From Eunapius fragilis (lineage: Eukaryota; Porifera; Demospongiae; Spongillida; Spongillidae): a stretch of DNA of 64,000 nt. Positions 49,061 through 62,977 of this stretch are shown piece after piece. A program made the position numbers and the translations under genes. A model generated the notes under the pieces. The model was not told where the DNA came from and ran no database searches. It saw nothing but the letters and a program-made list of their open reading frames with translations. The stretch covers positions 1 to 64,000 of the forward strand of contig OY811992.1 in the NCBI GenBank assembly GCA_963681505.1, read 5' to 3'. Within the stretch, counting starts at the first letter, position 1, and every line of letters begins with the position of its first letter.

Positions 49061-52000
49061 CTTTTGAATCGCTTGGTGAACCCATACCAAAGTTGGTATG
49101 CTCGGGATGGCATTTATAACAGATAGAGGAATGGTTAATGCTATCTTCCATGTGTGCAGTCGTTTGCTCATATTGCATGTCTCATCAACACCTCGATGCT
49201 AAAATAGTCAAATATTTTCCATAGAAATGTATGGGTGGGAACCTACTTTTGAATTGCTTGGTTAACCCATACATGAGCAGGTATACTCGGGGTGGCATTT
49301 AAAACAGATAGAGGAATGGTTACTGCTATCTTACATGTGTGCAGTGGTTTGCTCCTATTGCATGCCTCATCAACACCTCGATGCTAAGATAGTCATTATT
49401 TCCCATAGAGATGTATGGGTGGTTTCCCATTGGAATGTGTGGGTGGGAACCTACTTTTGAATAGCTTGGTTAACCCATACCGAAGCAGGTATGCTCGGGG
49501 TGGCATTTAAACGAGATAAAGGAATGGTTACTGCTATCTTCCATGTGTGCAGTGGTTTGCTCATATTGCATGTCTCATCAACACCTCGATGCTAAGATAG
49601 TCAAAAATTTCCCATAGAAATGTATGGGTGGGAACCTACTTTTGAATCGCTTGGTAAACCCATACCAAAGCTGGTATGCTCGGGGTGGCATTTAAAACAG
49701 ATAGAGGAATGGTTACTGCTATCTTCCATGTGTGCAGTGGTTTACTCATATTGCATGTCTCATCAACACCTCGATGCTAAGATTGTCATTATTTCCCATA
49801 GAGATGTATGGGTGGTTTCCCATAGGAATGTATGGGTGGGAACCTACTTTTGAATAGCTTGGTTAACCCATACCGAAGCAGGTATGCTCGGGGTGGCATT
49901 TAAACCAGATAAAGGAATGGTTACTGCTATCTTCCATGCGTGCAGTGGTTTACTCATATTGCATGTCTCATCAACACCTCGATGCTAAGATAGTCAAAAA
50001 TTTCCCATAGAGATGTATGGGTGGTTTCCCATAGGAATGTATGGGTGGGAACCTACTTTTGAATCACTTGGTAAACCCATACCAAAGCTGGTATGCTCGG
50101 GGTGGCATTTAAAACAGATAGAGGAATGGTTTCTGCTATCTTCCTTGTGTGCAGTGGTTTGCTCATATTGCATGTCTCATCAACACCTCGATGCTAAAAT
50201 AGTCAAAAATTTCCCATAGAAATGTATGGGTGGGAACCTACTTTTGAATCGCTTGGTAAACCCATACCAAAGCTGGTATGCTCGGGGTGGCATTTATAAC
50301 AGATAGAGGAATGGTTACTGCTACCTTCCATGTGTGCAGCGGTTTGCTCATATTGCATGTCTCATCAACACCTCGATGCTAAGATAGTCAAAAATTTCCC
50401 ATAGAAATGTATGGGTGGGAACCTACTTTTGAATTGCTTGGTTAACCCATACATGAGCAGGTATACTCGGGTTGGCATTTAAAACAGATAGAGGAATGGT
50501 TACTGCCATCTTACATGTGTGCAGTGGTTTGCTCCTATTGCATGTCTCATCAACACCTCGATGCTAAGATAGTCATTATTTCCCATAGAGATGTATGGGT
50601 GGTTTCCCATAGGAATGTATGGGTGGGAACCTACTTTTGAATCGCTTGGTTAACCCTTACCGAAGCAGGTATGCTCGGGGTGGCATTTAAACCAGATAAA
50701 GGAATGGTTACTGCTATCTTCCATGTGTGCAGTGGTTTGCTCATATTGCATGTCTCATCAACACCTCGATGCTAATATAGTCAAAAATTTCCTATAGAAA
50801 TGTATGGGTGGGAACCTACTTTTGAATCGCTTGGTAAACCCATACCAAAGCTGGTATGCTCGGGGTGGCATTTAAAACAGATTGAGGAATGGTTACTGCT
50901 ATCTTCCATGTGTGCAGTGGTTTACTTATATTGCATGTCTCATCAACACCTCGATGCTATGATAGTCTATATTTCCCATAGAGATGTATGGGTGGTTTCC
51001 CATAGGAATGTATGGGTGGGAAGCTACTTTTGAATCGCTTGGTTAACCCATAACGATGCAGGTATGCTCGGGGTGGCATTTAAACCAGATAAAGGAATGG
51101 TGACTGCTATCTTCCATGTGTGCAGTGGTTTGCTCATACTGCATGTCTCATCAACACCTCGATGCTAAAATAGAACCTACTTTTGAATTGCTTGGTAAAC
51201 CCATACCAAAGCTGGTATGCTCGGGGTGGCATTTAAAACAGACAGAGAAATGGTTACTGCTATCTTCCATGTGTGCAGTGGTTTGCTCATATTGCATGTC
51301 TCATCAACACCTCGATGCTCAGATAGTCAAAAATTTCCCATAGAAATGTATGGGTGGGAACCTACTTTTGAATTGCTTGGTTAACCCATACATGAGCAGG
51401 TATACTCGGGGTGGCATTTAAAACAGATAGAGAAATGTTTACTGCTATCTTCCAAGTGTGCAGTGGTTTACTCATATTGCATGTCTCATCAACACCTCGA
51501 TGCTAACATTGTCATTATTTCCCATAGAGATGTATGCGTGGTTTCCCATAGGAATGTATGGGTGGGAACCTACTTTTGAATCGCTTGGTTAACCCTTACC
51601 GAAGCAGGTATGCTCGGGGTGGCATTTAAACCAGATAAAGGAATGGTTACTGCTATCTTCCATGTGTGCAGTGGTTTGCTCATATTGCATGTCTCATCAA
51701 CACCTCGATGCTAATATAGTCAAAAATTTCCTATAGAAATGTATGGGTGGGAACCTACTTTTGAATCGCTTGGTAAACCCATACCAAAGCTGGTATGCTC
51801 GGGGTGGCATTTAAAACAGATTGAGGAATGGTTACTGCTATCTTCCATGTGTGCAGTGGTTTACTTATATTGCATGTCTCATCAACACCTCGATGCTATG
51901 ATAGTCTATATTTCCCATAGAGATGTATGGGTGGTTTCCCATAGGAATGTATGGGTGGGAAGCTACTTTTGAATCGCTTGGTTAACCCATACCGAAGCAG

Positions 52001-53161
52001 GTATGCTCGGGGTGGCATTTAAACCAGATGAAGGAATGGTTACTGCTATCTTCCATGTGTGCAGTGGTTTGCTCATATTGCATGTCTCATCAACACCTCG
52101 ATGCTAATATAGTCAAAAATTTCCCATAGAAATGTATGGGTGGGAACCTACTTTTGAATCGCTTGGTAAACCCATACCAAAGCTGGTATGCTCGGGGTGG
52201 CATTTAAAACAGATAGAGGAATGGTTACTCCTAACTTCCATGTGTTCAGTGGTTTGCTCATATTGCATGTCTCATCAACACCTCGATGCTAAGATAGTCA
52301 TTATTTCCCATAGAGATGTATGGGTGGTTTCCCATAAGAATGTATGGGTGGGAATCTACTTTTGAATCGCTTGGTTAACCCATACCAAAGCAGGTATGCT
52401 CGGGGTGGCATTTAAAATAGATAAAGGAATGGTTACTGCTATCTTCCATGTGTGCAGTGGTTTGCTCATATTTCATGTCTCATCAACACCTCGATGCTAA
52501 GATAGTCAAAAATTTCCCATAGAAATGTATGGGTGGGAACCTACTTTTGAATCGCTTGGTGAACCCATACCAAAGTTGGTATGCTCGGGGTGGCATTTAA
52601 AACAGATAGAGGAATGGTTACTGCTATCTTCCATGTGTGCAGTGGTTTACTCATATAACATGTCTCATCAACACCTCGATGCTAAGATAGTCATTATTTC
52701 CCATAGAGATGTATGGGTGGTTTCCGATAGGAATGTGTGGGTGGGAACCTACTTTTGAATAGCTTGGTTAACCCATACCGAAGCAGGTATGCTCGGGGTG
52801 GCATTTAAACCAGATAAAGGAATGGTTACTGCTATCTTCCATGTGTGCAGTGGTTTGCTCATATTGCATGTCTCATCAACACCTCGATGCTAAAATAGTC
52901 AAAAATTTCCCATAGAAATGTTTGGGTGGGAACCTACTTTTGAATTGCTTGGTTAACCCATACATGAGCAGGTATACTCGGGGTGGCATTTAAAAAAGAT
53001 AGAGGAATGGTTACTGCTATCTTACATGTGTGCAGTGGTTTGCTCCTATTCCATGTCTCATCAACACCTCGATGCTAAGATACTCATTATTTCCCATAGA
53101 GATGTATGGGTGGTTTCCCATAGGAATGTATGGTTGGGAACCTACTTTTGAATAGCTTGGT

Positions 53162-56100
53162 TAACCCATACGAAAGCAGGTATGCTCGGGGTGGCATTTA
53201 AAACAGATAAAGGAATGGTTACTGCTATCTTCCATGTGTGCAGTAGTTTACTCATATTGCATGTCTCATCAACACCTCGATGCTAAGATAGTCAAAAATT
53301 TCCCATAGAAATGTATGGGTGGGAACCAACTTTTGAATCGCTTGGTGAACCCATACCAAAGTTGGTATGCTCGGGATGGCATTTATAACAGATAGAGGAA
53401 TGGTTAATGCTATCTTCCATGTGTGCAGTCGTTTGCTCATATTGCATGTCTCATCAACACCTCGATGCTAAAATAGTCAAAAATTTCCCATAGAAATGTA
53501 TGGGTGGGAACCTACTTTTGAATTGCTTGGTTAACCCATACATGAGCAGGTATACTCGGGGTGGCATTTAAAACAGATAGAGGAATGGTTACTGCTATCT
53601 TACATGTGTGCAGTGGTTTGCTCCTATTGCATGTCTCATCAACACCTCGATGCTAAGATAGTCATTATTTCCCATAGAGATGTATGGGTGGTTTCCCATA
53701 GGAATGTGTGGGTGGGAACCTACTTTTGAATAGCTTGGTTAACCCATACCGAAGCAGGTATGCTCGGGGTGGCATTTAAACCAGATAAAGGAATGGTTAC
53801 TGCTATCTTCCATGTGTGCAGTGGTTTGCTCATATTGCATGTCTCATCAACACCTCGATGCTAAGATAGTCAAAAATTTCCAATAGAAATGTATGGGTGG
53901 GAACCTACTTTTGAATCGCTTGGTAAACCCATACCAAAGCTGGTATGCTCGGGGTGGCATTTAAAACAGATAGAGGAATGGTTACTGCTATCTTCCATGT
54001 GTGCAGTGGTTTACTCATATTGCATGTCTCATCAACACCTCGATGCTAAGATTGTCATTATTTCCCATAGAGATGTATGGGTGGTTTCCCATAGGAATGT
54101 ATGGGTGGGAACCTACTTTTGAATAGCTTGGTTAACCCATACCGAAGCAGGTATGCTCGGGGTGGCATTTAAACCAGATAAAGGAATGGTTACTGCTATC
54201 TTCCATGCGTGCAGTGGTTTACTCATATTGCATGTCTCATCAACACCTCGATGCTAAGATAGTCAAAAATTTCCCATAGAGATGTATGGGTGGTTTCCCA
54301 TAGGAATGTATGGGTGGGAACCTACTTTTGAATCACTTGGTAAACCCATACCAAAGCTGGTATGCTCGGGGTGGCATTTAAAACAGATAGAGGAATGGTT
54401 TCTGCTATCTTCCTTGTGTGCAGTGGTTTGCTCATATTGCATGTCTCATCAACACCTCGATGCTAAAATAGTCAAAAATTTCCCATAGAAATGTATGGGT
54501 GGGAACCTACTTTTGAATCGCTTGGTAAACCCATACCAAAGCTGGTATGCTCGGGGTGGCATTTATAACAGATAGAGGAATGGTTACTGCTACCTTCCAT
54601 GTGTGCAGCGGTTTGCTCATATTGCATGTCTCATCAACACCTCGATGCTAAGATAGTCAAAAATTTCCCATAGAAATGTATGGGTGGGAACCTACTTTTG
54701 AATTGCTTGGTTAACCCATACATGAGCAGGTATACTCAGGGTGGCATTTAAAACAGATAGAGGAATGGTTACTGCTATCTTCCAAGTGTGCAGTGGTTTA
54801 CTCATATTGCATGTCTCATCAACACCTCGATGCTAACATTGTCATTATTTCCCATAGAGATGTATGCGTGGTTTCCCATAGGAATGTATGGGTGGGAACC
54901 TACTTTTGAATCGCTTGGTTAACCCATACGAAAGCAGGTATGCTCGGGGTGGCATTTAAAACAGATAAAGGAATGGTTACTGCTATCTTCCATGTGTGCA
55001 GTGGTTTGCTCATATTGCATGTCTCATCAACACCTCGATGCTAAGATAGTCAAAAATTTCCCATAGAAATGTATGGGTGGGAACCTACTTTTGAATCGCT
55101 TGGTGAACCCATACCAAAGTTGGTATGCTCGGGATGGCATTTATAACAGATAGAGGAATGGTTAATGCTATCTTCCATGTGTGCAGTCGTTTGCTCATAT
55201 TGCATGTCTCATCAACACCTCGATGCTAAAATAGTCAAATATTTTCCATAGAAATGTATGGGTGGGAACCTACTTTTGAATTGCTTGGTTAACCCATACA
55301 TGAGCAGGTATACTCGGGGTGGCATTTAAAACAGATAGAGGAATGGTTACTGCTATCTTACATGTGTGCAGTGGTTTGCTCCTATTGCATGCCTCATCAA
55401 CACCTCGATGCTAAGATAGTCATTATTTCCCATAGAGATGTATGGGTGGTTTCCCATTGGAATGTGTGGGTGGGAACCTACTTTTGAATAGCTTGGTTAA
55501 CCCATACCGAAGCAGGTATGCTCGGGGTGGCATTTAAACCAGATAAAGGAATGGTTACTGCTATCTTCCATGTGTGCAGTGGTTTGCTCATATTGCATGT
55601 CTCATCAACACCTCGATGCTAAGATAGTCAAAAATTTCCCATAGAAATGTATGGGTGGGAACCTACTTTTGAATCGCTTGGTAAACCCATACCAAAGCTG
55701 GTATGCTCGGGGTGGCATTTAAAACAGATAGAGGAATGGTTACTGCTATCTTCCATGTGTGCAGTGGTTTACTCATATTGCATGTCTCATCAACACCTCG
55801 ATGCTAAGATTGTCATTATTTCCCATAGAGATGTATGGGTGGTTTCCCATAGGAATGTATGGGTGGGAACCTACTTTTGAATAGCTTGGTTAACCCATAC
55901 CGAAGCAGGTATGCTCGGGGTGGCATTTAAACCAGATAAAGGAATGGTTACTGCTATCTTCCATGCGTGCAGTGGTTTACTCATATTGCATGTCTCATCA
56001 ACACCTCGATGCTAAGATAGTCAAAAATTTCCCATAGAGATGTATGGGTGGTTTCCCATAGGAATGTATGGGTGGGAACCTACTTTTGAATCACTTGGTA

Positions 56101-57587
56101 AACCCATACCAAAGCTGGTATGCTCGGGGTGGCATTTAAAACAGATAGAGGAATGGTTTCTGCTATCTTCCTTGTGTGCAGTGGTTTGCTCATATTGCAT
56201 GTCTCATCAACACCTCGATGCTAAAATAGTCAAAAATTTCCCATAGAAATGTATGGGTGGGAACCTACTTTTGAATCGCTTGGTAAACCCATACCAAAGC
56301 TGGTATGCTCGGGGTGGCATTTATAACAGATAGAGGAATGGTTACTGCTACCTTCCATGTGTGCAGCGGTTTGCTCATATTGCATGTCTCATCAACACCT
56401 CGATGCTAAGATAGTCAAAAATTTCCCATAGAAATGTATGGGTGGGAACCTACTTTTGAATTGCTTGGTTAACCCATACATGAGCAGGTATACTCGGGTT
56501 GGCATTTAAAACAGATAGAGGAATGGTTACTGCCATCTTACATGTGTGCAGTGGTTTGCTCCTATTGCATGTCTCATCAACACCTCGATGCTAAGATAGT
56601 CATTATTTCCCATAGAGATGTATGGGTGGTTTCCCATAGGAATGTATGGGTGGGAACCTACTTTTGAATCGCTTGGTTAACCCTTACCGAAGCAGGTATG
56701 CTCGGGGTGGCATTTAAACCAGATAAAGGAATGGTTACTGCTATCTTCCATGTGTGCAGTGGTTTGCTCATATTGCATGTCTCATCAACACCTCGATGCT
56801 AATATAGTCAAAAATTTCCTATAGAAATGTATGGGTGGGAACCTACTTTTGAATCGCTTGGTAAACCCATACCAAAGCTGGTATGCTCGGGGTGGCATTT
56901 AAAACAGATTGAGGAATGGTTACTGCTATCTTCCATGTGTGCAGTGGTTTACTTATATTGCATGTCTCATCAACACCTCGATGCTATGATAGTCTATATT
57001 TCCCATAGAGATGTATGGGTGGTTTCCCATAGGAATGTATGGGTGGGAAGCTACTTTTGAATCGCTTGGTTAACCCATAACGATGCAGGTATGCTCGGGG
57101 TGGCATTTAAACCAGATAAAGGAATGGTGACTGCTATCTTCCATGTGTGCAGTGGTTTGCTCATACTGCATGTCTCATCAACACCTCGATGCTAAAATAG
57201 AACCTACTTTTGAATTGCTTGGTAAACCCATACCAAAGCTGGTATGCTCGGGGTGGCATTTAAAACAGACAGAGAAATGGTTACTGCTATCTTCCATGTG
57301 TGCAGTGGTTTGCTCATATTGCATGTCTCATCAACACCTCGATGCTCAGATAGTCAAAAATTTCCCATAGAAATGTATGGGTGGGAACCTACTTTTGAAT
57401 TGCTTGGTTAACCCATACATGAGCAGGTATACTCGGGGTGGCATTTAAAACAGATAGAGAAATGTTTACTGCTATCTTCCAAGTGTGCAGTGGTTTACTC
57501 ATATTGCATGTCTCATCAACACCTCGATGCTAACATTGTCATTATTTCCCATAGAGATGTATGCGTGGTTTCCCATAGGAATGTATG
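53162..57587. repeat. 4.4-kb duplicated block (copy at 47135-51560)
   Basis: Monomer order matches at a 6,027-bp offset with very few differences, including the truncated-join variant CTAAAATAGAACCTACTTTTG (51166 and 57193). To the right the offset shifts to 5,634 bp, a two-monomer (393-bp) deletion relative to the partner. Confidence 0.8.
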
Positions 57588-60500
57588 GGTGGGAAGCTAC
57601 TTTTGAATCGCTTGGTTAACCCATACCGAAGCAGGTATGCTCGGGGTGGCATTTAAACCAGATGAAGGAATGGTTACTGCTATCTTCCATGTGTGCAGTG
57701 GTTTGCTCATATTGCATGTCTCATCAACACCTCGATGCTAATATAGTCAAAAATTTCCCATAGAAATGTATGGGTGGGAACCTACTTTTGAATCGCTTGG
57801 TAAACCCATACCAAAGCTGGTATGCTCGGGGTGGCATTTAAAACAGATAGAGGAATGGTTACTCCTAACTTCCATGTGTTCAGTGGTTTGCTCATATTGC
57901 ATGTCTCATCAACACCTCGATGCTAAGATAGTCATTATTTCCCATAGAGATGTATGGGTGGTTTCCCATAAGAATGTATGGGTGGGAATCTACTTTTGAA
58001 TCGCTTGGTTAACCCATACCAAAGCAGGTATGCTCGGGGTGGCATTTAAAATAGATAAAGGAATGGTTACTGCTATCTTCCATGTGTGCAGTGGTTTGCT
58101 CATATTTCATGTCTCATCAACACCTCGATGCTAAGATAGTCAAAAATTTCCCATAGAAATGTATGGGTGGGAACCTACTTTTGAATCGCTTGGTGAACCC
58201 ATACCAAAGTTGGTATGCTCGGGGTGGCATTTAAAACAGATAGAGGAATGGTTACTGCTATCTTCCATGTGTGCAGTGGTTTACTCATATAACATGTCTC
58301 ATCAACACCTCGATGCTAAGATAGTCATTATTTCCCATAGAGATGTATGGGTGGTTTCCGATAGGAATGTGTGGGTGGGAACCTACTTTTGAATAGCTTG
58401 GTTAACCCATACCGAAGCAGGTATGCTCGGGGTGGCATTTAAACCAGATAAAGGAATGGTTACTGCTATCTTCCATGTGTGCAGTGGTTTGCTCATATTG
58501 CATGTCTCATCAACACCTCGATGCTAAAATAGTCAAAAATTTCCCATAGAAATGTTTGGGTGGGAACCTACTTTTGAATTGCTTGGTTAACCCATACATG
58601 AGCAGGTATACTCGGGGTGGCATTTAAAAAAGATAGAGGAATGGTTACTGCTATCTTACATGTGTGCAGTGGTTTGCTCCTATTCCATGTCTCATCAACA
58701 CCTCGATGCTAAGATACTCATTATTTCCCATAGAGATGTATGGGTGGTTTCCCATAGGAATGTATGGTTGGGAACCTACTTTTGAATAGCTTGGTTAACC
58801 CATAACGATGCAGGTATGCTCGGGGTGGCATTTAAACCAGATAAAGGAATGGTGACTGCTATCTTCCATGTGTGCAGTGGTTTGCTCATACTGCATGTCT
58901 CATCAACACCTCGATGCTAAAATAGAACCTACTTTTGAATTGCTTGGTAAACCCATACCAAAGCTGGTATGCTCGGGGTGGCATTTAAAACAGACAGAGA
59001 AATGGTTACTGCTATCTTCCATGTGTGCAGTGGTTTGCTCATATTGCATGTCTCATCAACACCTCGATGCTCAGATAGTCAAAAATTTCCCATAGAAATG
59101 TATGGGTGGGAACCTACTTTTGAATTGCTTGGTTAACCCATACATGAGCAGGTATACTCGGGGTGGCATTTAAAACAGATAGAGAAATGTTTACTGCTAT
59201 CTTCCAAGTGTGCAGTGGTTTACTCATATTGCATGTCTCATCAACACCTCGATGCTAACATTGTCATTATTTCCCATAGAGATGTATGCGTGGTTTCCCA
59301 TAGGAATGTATGGGTGGGAACCTACTTTTGAATCGCTTGGTTAACCCATAAGAAAGCAGGTATGCTCGGGGTAGCATTTAAAACAGATAAAGGAATGGTT
59401 ACTGCTATCTTCCATGTGTGCAGTGGTTTGCTCATATTGCATGTCTCATCAACACCTCGATGCTAAGATAGTCAAAAATTTCCCATAGAAATGTATGGGT
59501 GGGAACCTACTTTTGAATCGCTTGGTGAACCCATACCAAAGTTGGTATGCTCGGGGTGGCATTTATAACAGATAGAGGAATGGTTAATGCTATCTTCCAT
59601 GTGTGCAGTCGTTTGCTCATATTGCATGTCTCATCAACACCTCGATGCTAAAATAGTCAAAAATTTCCCATAGAAATGTACGGGTGGGAACCTACTTTTG
59701 AATTGCTTGGTTAACCCATACATGAGCAGGTATACTCGGGGTGGCATTTAAAACAGATAGAGGAATGGTTACTGCTATCTTACATGTGTGCAGTGGTTTG
59801 CTCCTATTGCATGTCTCATCAACACCTCGATGCTAAGATAGTTATTATTTCCCATAGAGATGTATGGGTGGTTTCCCATAGGAATGTGTGGGTGGGAACC
59901 TACTTTTGAATAGCTTGGTTAACCCATACCGAAGCAGGTATGCTCTGGGTGGCATTTAAACCAGATAAAGGAATGGTTACTGCTATCTTCCATGTGTGCA
60001 GTGGTTTGCTCATATTGCATGTCTCATCAACACCTCGATGCTAAGATAGTCAAAAATTTCCCATAGAAATGTATGGGTGGGAACCTACTTTTGAATCGCT
60101 TGGTAAACCCATACCAAAGCTGGTATGCTCGGGGTGGCATTTAAAACAGATAGAGGAATGGTTACTCCTAACTTCCATGTGTTCAGTGGTTTGCTCATAT
60201 TGCATGTCTCATCAACACCTCGATGCTAAGATAGTCATTATTTCCCATAGAGATGTATGGGTTGTTTCCCATAAGAATGTATGGGTGGGAATCTACTTTT
60301 GAATCGCTTGGTTAACCCATACCAAAGCAGGTATGCTCGGGGTGGCATTTAAAATAGATAAAGGAATGGTTACTGCTATCTTCCATGTGTGCAGTGGTTT
60401 GCTCATATTTCATGTCTCATCAACACCTCGATGCTAAGATAGTCAAAAATTTCCCATAGAAATGTATGGGTGGGAACCTACTTTTGAATCACTTGGTGAA

Positions 60501-60621
60501 CCCATACCAAAGTTGGTATGCTCGGGGTGGCATTTAAAACAGATAGAGGAATGGTTACTGCTATCTTCCATGTGTGCAGTGGTTTACTCATATAACATGT
60601 CTCATCAACACCTCGATGCTA

Positions 60622-61615
60622 AAATAGTCATTATTTCCCATAGAGTTGTATGGGTGGTTTCCTATAGGAATGTGTGGGTGGGAACCTACTTTTGAATAGC
60701 TTGGTTAACCCATACCGAAGCAGGTATGCTCGGGGTGGCATTTAAACCAGATAAAGGAATGGTTACTGCTATCTTCCATGTGTGCAGTGGTTTGCTCATA
60801 TTGCATGTCTCATCAACACCTCGATGCTAAAATAGTCATTATTTCCCATAGAGATGTATGGGTGGTTTCCCATAGGAATGTATGGGTGGGAACCTACTTT
60901 TGAATCGCTTGGTTAACCCATACCGAAGCAGGTATGCTCGGGGTGGCATTTAAACCAGATAAAGGAATGGTTACTGCTATCTTCCATGTGTGCAGTGGTT
61001 TGCTCATATTGCATGTCTCATCAACACCTCGATGCTAATATAGTCAAAAATTTCCTATAGAAATGTATGGGTGGGAACCTACTTTTGAATCGCTTGGTAA
61101 ACCCATACCAAAGCTGGTATGCTCGGGGTGGCATTTAAAACAGATTGAGGAATGGTTACTGCTATCTTCCATGTGTGCAGTGGTTTACTTTTATTGCATG
61201 TCTCATCAACACCTCGATGCTAAGATAGTCTATATTTCCCATAGAGATGTATGGGTGGTTTCCCATAGGAATGTATGGGTGGGAAGCTACTTTTGAATCG
61301 CTTGGTTAACCCATACCGAAGCAGGTATGCTCGGGGTGGCATTTAAACCAGATGAAGGAATGGTTACTGCTATCTTCCATGTGTGCAGTGGTTTGCTCAT
61401 ATTGCATGTCTCATCAACACCTCGATGCTAATATAGTCAAAAATTTCCCATAGAAATGTATGGGTGGGAACCTACTTTTGAATCGCTTGGTAAACCCATA
61501 CCAAAGCTGGTATGCTCGGGGTGGCATTTCAAACAGATAGAGGAATGGTTACTCCTAACTTCCATGTGTTCAGTGGTTTGCTCATATTGCATGTCTCATC
61601 AACACCTCGATGCTA
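60622..61615. repeat. 994-bp tandem higher-order repeat, copy 1
   Basis: Five-monomer block repeated at 61616-62609. Both copies carry the CATAGAGTTGTATGGG and TTCCTATAGG variants. Confidence 0.78.
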
Positions 61616-62609
61616 AGATAGTCATTATTTCCCATAGAGTTGTATGGGTGGTTTCCTATAGGAATGTGTGGGTGGGAACCTACTTTTGAATAGCTTGGTT
61701 AACCCATACCGAAGCAGGTATGCTCGGGGTGGCATTTAAACCAGATAAAGGAATGGTTACTGCTATCTTCCATGTGTGCAGTGGTTTGCTCATATTGCAT
61801 GTCTCATCAACACCTCGATGCTAAAATAGTCATTATTTCCCATAGAGATGTATGGGTGGTTTCCCATAGGAATGTATGGGTGGGAACCTACTTTTGAATC
61901 GCTTGGTTAACCCATACCGAAGCAGGTATGCTCGGGGTGGCATTTAAACCAGATAAAGGAATGGTTACTGCTATCTTCCATGTGTGCAGTGGTTTGCTCA
62001 TATTGCATGTCTCATCAACACCTCGATGCTAATATAGTCAAAAATTTCCTATAGAAATGTATGGGTGGGAACCTACTTTTGAATCGCTTGGTAAACCCAT
62101 ACCAAAGCTGGTATGCTCGGGGTGGCATTTAAAACAGATTGAGGAATGGTTACTGCTATCTTCCATGTGTGCAGTGGTTTACTTATATTGCATGTCTCAT
62201 CAACACCTCGATGCTAAGATAGTCTATATTTCCCATAGAGATGTATGGGTGGTTTCCCATAGGAATGTATGGGTGGGAAGCTACTTTTGAATCGCTTGGT
62301 TAACCCATACCGAAGCAGGTATGCTCGGGGTGGCATTTAAACCAGATGAAGGAATGGTTACTGCTATCTTCCATGTGTGCAGTGGTTTGCTCATATTGCA
62401 TGTCTCATCAACACCTCGATGCTAATATAGTCAAAAATTTCCCATAGAAATGTATGGGTGGGAACCTACTTTTGAATCGCTTGGTAAACCCATACCAAAG
62501 CTGGTATGCTCGGGGTGGCATTTCAAACAGATAGAGGAATGGTTACTCCTAACTTCCATGTGTTCAGTGGTTTGCTCATATTGCATGTCTCATCAACACC
62601 TCGATGCTA
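61616..62609. repeat. 994-bp tandem higher-order repeat, copy 2
   Basis: Second copy of the five-monomer block, with isolated substitutions (TTTTATTGC versus TTATATTGC). Confidence 0.78.
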
Positions 62610-62977
62610 AGATAGTCATTATTTCCCATAGAGATGTATGGGTGGTTTCCCATAAGAATGTATGGGTGGGAATCTACTTTTGAATCGCTTGGTTAACCCA
62701 TACCAAAGCAGGTATGCTCGGGGTGGCATTTAAAATAGATAAAGGAATGGTTACTGCTATCTTCCATGTGTGCAGTGGTTTGCTCATATTTCATGTCTCA
62801 TCAACACCTCGATGCTAAGATAGTCAAAAATTTCCCATAGAAATGTATGGGTGGGAACCTACTTTTGAATCGCTTGGTGAACCCATACCAAAGTTGGTAT
62901 GCTCGGGGTGGCATTTAAAACAGATAGAGGAATGGTTACTGCTATCTTCCATGTGTGCAGTGGTTTACTCATATAAC